From: Psilocybe azurescens
Lineage: Eukaryota; Basidiomycota; Agaricomycetes; Agaricales; Agrocybaceae
Length of the DNA: 11,914 bases
NCBI GenBank assembly: GCA_023853785.1
Contig: JAJIRX010000268.1
Coordinates: forward strand, 1-11,914
Reading direction: 5' to 3'
A model generated the notes under the pieces. That model did not search any database and was not told the origin of the DNA. It was given only the letters and a program-made list of their open reading frames with translations. Position numbers and translations under genes: made by a program. Below, one piece after another: positions 1 to 8,400 of this stretch (positions are counted from its first letter, which is position 1; each line of letters starts with the position of its first letter).

Positions 1-1616
1 TCTTATTGCGTTCCCACTAACTCCTGGCCGTACAACGAATCCCAACGGATGTACAGCTCCGCTCTCTTCAATCTAGGCTCCGTCTGCAGCTTATGGCGTC
101 TTGTGATCTGGTCCACACCCTTTTTGGAACTTTGTTCCGCTCGTCGTCCGACCTGGGAATATAGCGGACACTTTCCTTGCTCAGAATGGATAGAGCGAGC
201 GTCTAATTTGAGTCTAGATCTTACCATCGTGGTGGACGCTGAACACGATGGGTGCTTTTCGAACATGATCTGGAGAAGTTCGTGCAATTGGCGAACCTCG
301 TCAACGTGTCTTCGAGTCGACTGTCGACTGTCGTCCTCAGGATGTCTGTTAGTCTCCTGCGCCTGTTCGCCGTCTCCGTGGGACATCCTTCGAACCTGAA
401 GAGGATCTGCATATGCAACAACGACGACGAGAAATTGCCCTACGACGACGAGGACGACGAGAACGACATCCTCCACCCAGTCGAGCCTTGGATCGACACT
501 GAAAGTTCCGGTTCCAACTTCCCTGGATTCGGACCCTCAATCTGAGTGTAAATATTCAGAACCTGCAACTGAGCAAAGGCTGTCCAGCTCGATTGATCTG
601 AATATCCTCTCGCTCGCTCGTGTATCTCTCAAATTTATCACTAGCAACACTTCATGGAACCTGAACCTGAACTCGCAGAACCTTCTCATCATCACCGCAA
701 AAGACATCGACTTCAACGACATCTTCAAAATTTTGCGGGACGCAGCTGCGCTCACTCCACATACAAGAGAACCGTAAACGCGCACACTTCCTAACTGAAC
801 ATGTCCCACCCATCGTCCACAACGCTCTCTCCGAGCTCACCATCACAACGATACAAGCTTCATACATAGGGGAGATTCTGCGTGGTGGCAGATTCAGCCA
901 CACCATCAAAGACTTCAAATTCCCCGCTTTGAAAAAGCTGTTAATTGATGTCACCGAGAGCCCACTGAATCACCATTGGTTGGTAGCATTTTTAGAGCGT
1001 TCGTGCTGCGGTGATGTGTTAGAGGAGCTGTGTATCCATGCGCCTTTCAGTGAGGTCAATGATTTGACAGGTCAATTTGGGCTGATACGTATGCTCAAGG
1101 CGGTACCTCACCTCACCGCACTGCGTCTCTCACCTCACCGTCGCTCGGACACAACATTCACGGCTGCGAGTCTGTTCAAGCACATCTCGCAGACCTCCCA
1201 CAGGCGTTCTTCTCACGGATATTCAAGCACCGGGTATGGTTCCACAATGGAGTCGGAGGAGACGTTCCTCCCGCTCTGGAATCCTTTGAATATTCCCCAA
1301 TTGTACCGGAAGACTGCAAGAAAATCTGGCCCCTCATCCCCGATCTCTTTGGCATCCGCGAAGATTCTAATACTGTCACCGACACTTCCAGAAGGCCGCT
1401 GAAATCTCTGCGTATATCCTACCAGCCCACCGTCGATAATCTCACATGTCCCCGCCCAAATTCCGCAAGGAGACGCTGGATCGCATATATGGACTTTTGG
1501 ATAGTGGAAAGGTTAGCATTGAGCTTGAGAGCTATCACATTGATCTTGAGGACGAGGATGATGTTATTGCTTTTCCGGTCAAGAGGAGTATTCTTCCTTT
1601 ACATCGAGCGTTGTAG
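1..1616 (+). pseudogene. F-box-like/leucine-rich protein gene, copy 1 (5' cut, multiply frameshifted)
   Basis: This is a paralogue of the gene at 2447-3834, recognised by residue-level similarity in successive frames. The window opens inside the F-box domain: the LFNLGSVCSLWRLVIWSTP segment near 73-130 matches the second half of the copy 2 F-box. The match then moves between frames: frame 1 to about 250, frame 3 to about 540, frame 1 to about 745, frame 2 to about 1270, frame 1 to about 1440, and frame 3 to the TAG at 1614-1616. Landmarks are EWIERASNL, NDDEKL, AKDIDFNDIFKILRD, MLKAVPHLTALRLSP and SRRPLKSLRISYQ. Each segment stays open across its matching stretch, so decay is recent or the shifts are artefacts. 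Near 430-475 it has an Asp/Glu-rich insert from GAC/GAG repeats that copy 2 lacks. The change near 1270 looks like loss of one C in a C run. No intron explains the shifts. If intact it would be an SCF ubiquitin-ligase receptor (inferred from family). Confidence 0.8.
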
Positions 1617-2122
1617 TTTCTATATCCAACTTTATAATTTACCAGTAAATACGTCGTCTAAATCGTAATTGCATTTGCTAAATTCTTAACTGTTAGGCGA
1701 TGCGTGCTCCATTAAACGAGTTTTTTGCAAGTGTTGGATACAGGCAACTCGCTCCAAAGCACTGTCGACCTTGTCAATCACACCGTGAATTGTACAGTGA
1801 CGTTATTTAGGCGCTCGCTTTAACGAGTCGCGTAGGTGATGTAATGTATTGAATGTTCAAGTCATTGCAGCTTAAGTGACTCATCTACGTTAACGATGTG
1901 GGGTATAACAGTGTCCAGGATACTGCATGCAACGGCACGGAATGAAAAACAAGGGGCGGAGCATAACAATGCTCGCCACTTGCCACTCGCCACTCCTGCT
2001 CAGTTTGGCGAATTGTAAGCGAATAACGGACGTAAATATCTTAATTGGTGTCTAGCACAGCTAGCGCCGGACCATGACCTGCTGTTGATGGGGGTTAATG
2101 CCACTGAGCGCTTACAGTTGTG
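1617..2122. other. Intergenic spacer between F-box copies 1 and 2
   Basis: About 500 bases with no supported gene. It holds the 3' flank of copy 1, three tandem 7-base units of the type YGCCACT at 1974-1994, and the start of the inverted repeat listed separately. No long open frame resembles a known protein. Confidence 0.5.
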
Positions 2123-2155
2123 GAGTGCATTGGCCATCTTGAGTGGCTAGTGGCG
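1974..2155. repeat. 15-bp imperfect inverted repeat enclosing a 182-bp segment
   Basis: The left arm CGCCACTTGCCACTC (1974-1988) and the right arm GAGTGGCTAGTGGCG (2141-2155) are reverse complements with one mismatch at the centre. The arms enclose about 150 bases without coding potential. The left arm also overlaps a period-7 tandem repeat. I see no target-site duplication: the flanking bases are GCT on the left and TCA on the right. It could be a decayed MITE-like element, a regulatory site pair, or chance. Confidence 0.4.
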
Positions 2156-2219
2156 TCAAAGGTGCTTCCAAATTGAGATATCGTGAGCGCATTGGCAAGG
2201 ACGCGTATCTCTATTTAAT
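2123..2219 (+). promoter_or_regulatory. Putative core promoter of F-box copy 2
   Basis: Two near-identical 12-mers, GAGTGCATTGGC (2123-2134) and GAGCGCATTGGC (2185-2196), each contain an inverted CCAAT box (ATTGG). The second ATTGG, at 2191, lies 21 bases before a TATA-like TATTTAAT (2212-2219). The copy 3 remnant has the same pair at the same spacing (4284 and 4305), which argues that both derive from one promoter. The TATA-like element is about 235 bases before the ATG at 2447, so the 5' leader would be about 200 bases. Confidence 0.45.
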
Positions 2220-2446
2220 ATGCTCCATCCCCCAGGGCCGGGATTTGACTTGACCCACGGCCAGAATCACCTTTCGCAGCTTCAAGAATTCCAATATGCC
2301 ACTCACTCAATTACCTGCATCTGCACGAATTCTTACATCCAGTGGACCCGAGAAATTAACATCCACCCCCATTCACCTTCAATCGATGCACGACAGTCCG
2401 AAGCAAGTACTCCGGTTGAGGGAGTATAAACAGAGTTTCGGACCCT

Positions 2447-3834
2447 ATGGCAAGACTACCCCTTGAAATTGTCTCAATGATTTTTAATGAGTGTCTTCCC
2501 ATCATTGATGATTGCCTCCATGATAAACCTCAGATTTCTTATGGAAAAACCTTGTTCAGATTGAGCGCCGTCTGCAAGGCTTGGAGCCAAACACTCTGGA
2601 GCACACCAGGCTTCTGGAAGTACATGCCCCTCATCATCGGAACCCGAAATATGGAGGATACCCCTTCCATTGTTCAAGGATGGATAGAGAGAGCATGCAA
2701 ACTGCCACTGTCTGTTACTATCTTGGTGAAATATGAAGATTATCCTTTGTCCGTGTCCGATGGGGAAAGGTTTATAAAGGTCGCAAACCTCATTAACGGG
2801 TCTTCAAGTCGATTGGAAAAACTTGTCCTCAAGATGCCTGTCCCTCTCCTGTGCCAATTCTCTGCTCGAGCTCCTGACTTGAAAGAGATCTGTATATACA
2901 ACAGCGATGACGAAAAGTTAATACGCCGCGATGAACTTGAACCCTACGAGCCCTGGATCGACCAGTCATACAGTCTAGGACTCGCCAAATTAGAAGAGAT
3001 GGGGCAAAACTCGATACCGGCTATGCTTTCGATCAACCGTGTACTGCTCAAGTCTATTCATGCTTCATGGGATAATCTCGTCGAGGTCGATACCAAAGAC
3101 ATTGATATCGACGATATCTTCAGAATATTGCAACAAGCACCAAAGCTGCGGGAATTGCAGCTTTACGAGAGTCGAGTTGCACCATATATTCTGACTGAAC
3201 CCGTCACACCTGTTGCTCATACCGCCCTTGTGAGACTTGATATAGTAGCGTTAGGAGCAGATTTCCTCGACGTTCTTTTGATAACATCCTGCAACTTCCT
3301 TCTTTGGAATCTTTAGCAATTGACGTGAGATGGGGATTGGTAAACGAGGAGTGTTTGGCGAGACTTATGGAGCGCTCATCTTGTCCGTTGGACGAATTGC
3401 GCATTACTGCGCCATTAGCCAATGATGCTAAGGTGATATCCATGCTCAAGACGATGCCCCATCTGACCTACCTACATCTATCCCCGACCCGCAACTCCGG
3501 CCGAGACTTTATGGCCCAGAATCTATTTAAATACATCTCAGAGGCTACCCAGAGGCGACTACTTGGCATATCTTCACGCAGAGAACATGTTCCCGTCGTG
3601 GAGACATTTCTCCCTGCTCTGAAAACCTTCGTCTACTTCCCAATTGGACCTGAAGAATGCAAAACAATCTGGGATCTCATTCCCGATATTTTTGGTAGTG
3701 TTCAAGTTGAATTTCCAAATAAAAAATCGCTGAATTCTCACAGAGTCTACTACCTGCCCCAAGTCTATAGTCCTAAGAAACCACTTCCTAAGTTCACTAC
3801 ACAGACGATGGCCAGTATAAGGAAACTTCTGTAG
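2447..3834 (+). CDS. F-box-like/leucine-rich protein, copy 2 (one frameshift near 3277)
   Basis: The protein starts MARLPLEIVSMIFNECLP, a typical F-box first helix (residues 4-18), followed by LFRLSAVCKAWSQTLWSTPG (37-56), the second half of mushroom F-box-like domains. The rest is leucine-rich strand/helix repeats such as SSRLEKLVLKMPV, APKLRELQLYES and MPHLTYLHLSP. Family members bind Skp1 through the F-box and present substrates to an SCF ubiquitin ligase; that role is inferred here. The first frame runs 2447-3316 and ends at an out-of-frame TAG. Homology to copy 1 moves to the +2 frame around 3277 (FDNILQLPSLESLAIDV) and continues to the stop at 3832-3834, giving about 463 residues if joined. 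The shift lies at a T run (3276-3279) and fits loss of one T. I tested GT-AG pairs nearby; none bridges the frames without removing conserved sequence. Upstream in frame there is a stop at 2417, which supports the ATG at 2447. No intron is apparent. Confidence 0.85.
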
Positions 3835-3964
3835 ATATGGGACTCGGTGCTTGCCCGGATGCCAATGTCGACGATGCGCCGACAGCGAGATCCATTCTTA
3901 CTTTTAACATACATGAATAGCGCAGTATTTCTACTTGATATCCACACATGTATACCCTCCCTTG

Positions 3965-3970
3965 AATAAA
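3965..3970 (+). terminator. Canonical AATAAA polyadenylation signal for F-box copy 2
   Basis: A perfect AATAAA lies about 130 bases after the copy 2 stop codon in an AT-rich context, a usual distance for a fungal 3' UTR. Function is inferred from motif and position only. Confidence 0.4.
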
Positions 3971-4030
3971 TGAAGTATTTTTCCGTGATTTCGAAATGGT
4001 GTTAATTAAAGAAACCTAATTTACCGTGTG

Positions 4031-4068
4031 AACATTACGGTCGGTCAGAGTAAGTAACGACCGATGTT
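4031..4068. repeat. Short hairpin-forming inverted repeat
   Basis: AACAT, a two-base bulge, then CGGTCG (4031-4043) pairs with CGACCGATGTT (4058-4068), an 11-bp stem around a loop of about 14 bases. It lies midway between copies 2 and 3. The CGG and CCG half-sites could also be read as zinc-cluster factor half-sites, but the spacing is not one I recognise. Confidence 0.3.
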
Positions 4069-4283
4069 CAATGTTTCAACCTTGTTTAACCTCAAATTTC
4101 GTGTTTTATGTATCCTAGCCATTCCCCTCTCCTTTCCTAGGACGAATCGACATGCGATGTTTGACGATTGACCATTTTAATATCACAAGAGATTGTTAAC
4201 ATGATTTACAAGAAGAAAAAATTGTTAACACTAGTCTGGGGCCACTGGCGCACGCGGCGACTGATTAGGATATTGTGGGTCCA

Positions 4284-4312
4284 ATTGGTGAGAATATGCT
4301 TCTCTATTTATA
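4284..4312 (+). promoter_or_regulatory. Relic core promoter of F-box copy 3
   Basis: ATTGG at 4284 lies 21 bases before a TATA-like TATTTATA (4305-4312), the same layout as upstream of copy 2. The ten bases TCTCTATTTA are identical in both. The ATG of the remnant at 4545 is about 240 bases further on, against 235 for copy 2. The promoter therefore outlived the loss of most of the coding region. Confidence 0.4.
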
Positions 4313-4544
4313 GGCCATATCTTTCGCCGATGGGCCCCAAATCCAAAACTTGGTTTCACCCACAACCACGGGTATTCCGAAGGAATCGCTTCCGTCTAGA
4401 AGTCAGTACCTCGATATACCAAATAACTGCATCCACGGAAATTACAAACATGGAACGCGAAAAATGGTGTCTACCATTCACCTTCCAGCTTGCGACGCTC
4501 AGGAAATCTTGAGATTGATGAGGATGAACATACGTTCAGACCCT

Positions 4545-5139
4545 ATGGCAAAGCTTCCCCTTGGTTTTCTTGATTATCTTTGAGAACTGCTTTTCTATTC
4601 CTCTCTGCCACCCTGTACGCCGACAGCACAGAGCTCACTTCTCAAGCTTCCTGCATTGCACCACCTATCCATCTACCATTTCGACGGATTAATAAATTTG
4701 GAGGCTTTTGTTTCATTTATGCAATGCTCAACTTGTCCATTGGAAACTTTGGATATTCGTGCCTCATTCGGCGACAGCCTTGACTTGATATCAATGCTAA
4801 AAGCGGTGCCTCATCTGACCGGTTTGCATATCGAGCCAAGTGAGCACTCTGGCGTGAATTTCACGTCTGGGACGCCATTTAAGCACATTTTTCAGACCTT
4901 CAATCCTGCTCATTCCGAGGACACATTTCTCCCTGTTATCGAATCTTTTAGCTATAGCCCATACGGACCGAGAGATTATGAAATAGTATGCAACCTGATT
5001 CCCGATCTACTTGGAATTACCGAGTGCACTAGCAAAGAATCCGGCAACAACATCGACGACTGTTCCAGAAGGCCGCTCGCTGAATTTCTTCCGCGTCCAC
5101 TACCGCCCTCCAAATAGCAATCTTACGTTTGTTCATTAA
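4545..5139 (+). pseudogene. F-box-like/leucine-rich protein gene, copy 3 (internally deleted remnant)
   Basis: The start MAKLPL and the preceding bases (GACCCTATGGCAA) match copy 2. The reading frame breaks within 40 bases: the frame-3 ORF stops at 4581-4583, while the matching F-box helix continues as IIFENCF in another frame. At about 4638 the similarity jumps to the C-terminal leucine-rich part: KLPALHHLSIYHF, then MLKAVPHLTGLHIEPS, EDTFLPVIESFSYSP, NLIPDLLGI and SRRPL. This equals loss of roughly 650-700 bases relative to copy 2, including the second half of the F-box and the central repeats. The second segment is open to a TAG at 5115-5117. Near 5078 the homology with copy 1 shifts frame again and ends at a TAA at 5137-5139, so the tail is also damaged. 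It is unlikely to make a working receptor; a short product from 4638-5117 cannot be excluded. Confidence 0.75.
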
Positions 5140-5475
5140 AATTTGAACTTAAATCGCGTTCAGGATTAGAAGTGTTGTATCGACACTGCCTAAAATCAAA
5201 GATTTCAAAGTAAAAACAATATATTTCGCATACATATAGCATACGTTACACGAGAGAGGGAGAAGGAAGAGTACAGATAAAAGAGAGACAAAAGGCCACG
5301 CAATGATACTATATATATGAAGAAAGACGTAATAAAAGCGCGCTGAATAAATCATCATAGAGGGTTGGATAGAGGTTAGGTATAGAGATCCCGGCTCGCA
5401 TATGTCAGGGAGGGGGCATATTTCAAAGACAGCATTCAGAAGGCTTAAAACTACATTGGAGAGTTTAGATCCCAC
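5140..5475. other. Spacer between convergent genes, including the SNF2 gene 3' UTR
   Basis: About 335 bases between the copy 3 remnant (plus) and the stop of the SNF2 gene (minus). The sequence is purine-rich on the plus strand around 5250-5300 (repeated GAGAGA and AAAG) with AT-rich patches such as TATATATA near 5310. AATAAA occurs on the plus strand near 5345. I found no perfect AATAAA on the minus strand here, so the SNF2 transcript would use a variant signal. Confidence 0.45.
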
Positions 5476-8400
5476 TCAAAGTAACCACGATCGCATAGTT
5501 GCCTCATCTAACTTGGCGTTCGCCTCGAATTTCACTTCTCCCTCTCCGTGTTTTATCATCTTGCGCTTGGTTTCCTGGGTCTATAGGCAACAGTAGTGGT
5601 AGGCAATGGCAGTGAAAATGAGATGCTGAAGCAGCAGCGCGCTTTCAAGAGAAGAGAAGCTTACCTCCATGATATTCTCTTCGATGCTATTTTCCACGAC
5701 GAGATGGTACACGTTGACAGGTTTCTCCTGCCCAATGCGGTGCACCCGAGAGATCGCTTGTTCCTGTTGTAAAACAATTCTTGATGAGAAATGTATGCGT
5801 TACATGAAAGTAGATACAGTAGATGTACCTCGAAGAACGGATTCCACCATGGATCCATGAGTATAACACTGTTGCAAGCCGTTATATTGAGACCTTCGAA
5901 CAACCACATATTAGGATCCGGTATCTCTGCTCGCATTACCAAGTAAGGCTTACCCGTTCCACCTGCTTTGATTGAAATAACGATGACGGTACATTCGTCG
6001 TCCTCTTTGATCTGCTGCAAAGCCTGCTCTCGAAGATTTGCATCCATATCGCCAGAATCTGAAAATCAAAAAATCAGATCATGCTAGACGGTAACGAAAG
6101 GAACGAACGAACATTCAGACCAGCATATACTGGCTCGGACGAGAGCCGTCGTGATCATTGGAATAAGCCTAGTGAAATACGTCTGTTTTGAAGATGAGGA
6201 GAGAATTTGTCAAACACTGCTCCAAAATAACTTCCATATACCAACAAAAATGATCGTTTTCTCCCCCGCTTGACGCTCTGCTAGGATCTTGGACATGGCA
6301 CATATCCTGGATGATTGATACTCCTTGCGGAAAATGCCACTGGTCGCGGTCGAAAATATGGCGCATCTGGACGGTAGAGAACAAGCATTGCTGAGAATCA
6401 AAATTTGATTGAATATCATACTTACCTTTCATCATATTCATTGTCATCTTCGTTGCCGGTGATGCTGCTCTCGATTATTTCCGACACAAGAACCGGGTGA
6501 TCACAAACTACATGCTCGCAAACAAAGGTGAGCTCAATTCAACATCACGGTTACTTACGTTACATAGAGCATTCACCTTGCCGCAAACGAGTGATCTGAG
6601 CAAAATTACTGAGCTTCAAACCTCTGATGTGCTGATAGACGGCTCTCTCCCAATAGGTCAACTTAACATCGATGACATGATCTTCCCGAGGTGGTAGTGG
6701 GACCAGCGGTGTACCATCTCCGGTGATATCATCGTTCTTGTTCCGGAAGATGAAGAACGAACCATGTACTACCTGCAATGCGTCACATATCATCAGGATC
6801 AATGCAGAAGAGACTCCAGTAGAAATGAAAAGGCGTACATCAAGCATGTGCTGCGCCACTGGGTCCGTAATCTTTCCTTTCTGTCGCTTCGAGTATATCT
6901 TCCTTTCAAAAACAAGGCGGTCATGGAGCTTCTCATAAGTAACCCCCAGGAATTTGAGCAGAGGATAATAATCCAAGTAAGAATTCTACACCGATCAATA
7001 TGTTAAGACTTGTCGAGCCAATGTTCAATTTTGCAAAGAAATAGTACGTACTTGGGCAGGCGTTCCAGTAAGACACAGCGCATGTTGCTTTTTAATAGCC
7101 CACACCGCGTCAGCAGTCTTCGTTGAAGGGTTCCGAAACTGGTGCGCTTCATCTACAACATAACACAACTCGGATGTCAGTCTTCGTTTATGCATTCATT
7201 GAGAGATCGAGAGAGGAAAATAGAAACGATTCAAATTCACCAGTTATGACTCTATACCAGTCATGCTGGAAAAGCGGCCAGTATTTCTCTGCTTTTGTGT
7301 GGTCTGTCTCGGCCTCCGCGTTAGGCACGAAAGCTTCGTGTTGACGCTGTAATTGTGTGTAGGTGCAAAGCTGTTTATAAATCGATAGATCGATGAAGTG
7401 ATCATAAAAATTGACTGCTACGAGACATTCACAGTAAGGCTTACCACGATGTCTGCGTCTAACACTGTATAGGTATCCACGTCAGAGATCTTAAGTAAGA
7501 GCTGAATTGGATATCAAAGAGGCTTTATATTCACGTAATTTGGTCGAATAGCTATCGTAATAGCATACTTTCAAGTGAGGGGAAAATTTCTTGACTTCTG
7601 CGAGCCAGTGATCCATAATCCCTTTGGTAGGAACGACCACCCCTATACCGAAGGTCCCATTAATATGCCGAATAGATGAGGAGAATGATTCGCATACAAT
7701 GTTGCTCTAGCTCCTTCAAAACCATCAGGCGGCGGATTGCGCACGATCAGTGCAATGGACGTCGCAGTCTTCCCGCACCTAGTTAGTGTAAAAATAGTAT
7801 ATCATGAACTCCCGAAAGCGACAACTAAAAACGCACCCCATGTCATACGCGACAACATACCCGACATTATTGACCGTATCTGTGCCACATACTGTCTCGC
7901 CTTGTTCTCTCGCCACGAGGAGATGCAGATCCGCTGCTTGGAAGGGCCTCAGCCGCTGCCCGTTCCTGAAGATGCCAGTGGCGCCGTCGTGCTCAAAAAA
8001 CGGGCGCTCTTCGGCAGCCCGTGCCTGTGCGGGCCGAGCTTGTGCCCGAGCTTGAACCTGAGGCTGAGGCTGAGACGAAGACGGCGGCGTCACGCTTTGC
8101 GGAAGATCACCCAACACATCGAATTCCAGGTCCTCCTTCTTAATAGGCGGCCTCGAGCCGAACGTCGCGGGGGTCGCGCCGCTGAGTTTGGGACGACTTT
8201 GGGACGACAGACGCCGGTTGATTATGTTGGCAGCTTCTGCGGCGGGGTCGAGCTGAGCACGGACGGTGCGCGAGGAGGGACTTTCATTTGGGCTGCGATT
8301 GGCTTGGATCGAGAATGCGCCTTGCGCGGGAATAAAGTCGGGGAAGGTGGTTGAACGAGTGTTTGGGCGAGGCCGCAAAGGTGTGGTCGGTGGTGTGGCC

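Larger units (their letters stand above)
3835..4283. other. Intergenic spacer between F-box copies 2 and 3
   Basis: About 450 bases, AT-rich, with no supported gene. It carries the presumed poly(A) signal of copy 2 (3965-3970) and a short hairpin (4031-4068). The open frame starting near 4168 has no recognisable protein character and runs through the copy 3 promoter, so I do not call it a gene. Confidence 0.5.

Noticed and set aside
3..476. 157-residue minus-strand ORF, Val-rich at its start
   Set aside because: It is the antisense of the F-box copy 1 coding sequence; its Val-rich start is the complement of the GAC/GAG repeat region.
2220..2429. 69-residue plus-strand ORF before F-box copy 2
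   Set aside because: It falls between the TATA-like element and the ATG at 2447, and the matching part of copy 3 does not conserve the protein. It is better read as 5' leader.
3230..3316. Possible 87-nt intron (GTGAGA to CTTTAG) in F-box copy 2
   Set aside because: Its length is a multiple of three, so it does not fix the frame change, and it removes residues conserved in copy 1.
5149..5475. 108-residue minus-strand ORF with hydrophobic stretches, resembling a membrane protein
   Set aside because: It lies just after the SNF2 stop codon, in AT-rich, purine/pyrimidine-biased 3' UTR; the hydrophobic residues come from T-rich codons.
7737..8354. 205-residue plus-strand ORF
   Set aside because: It lies antisense to SNF2 exon 4, whose minus-strand reading has consistent splice phases and the Walker A motif; the plus-strand product is Arg-rich with no domain signal.
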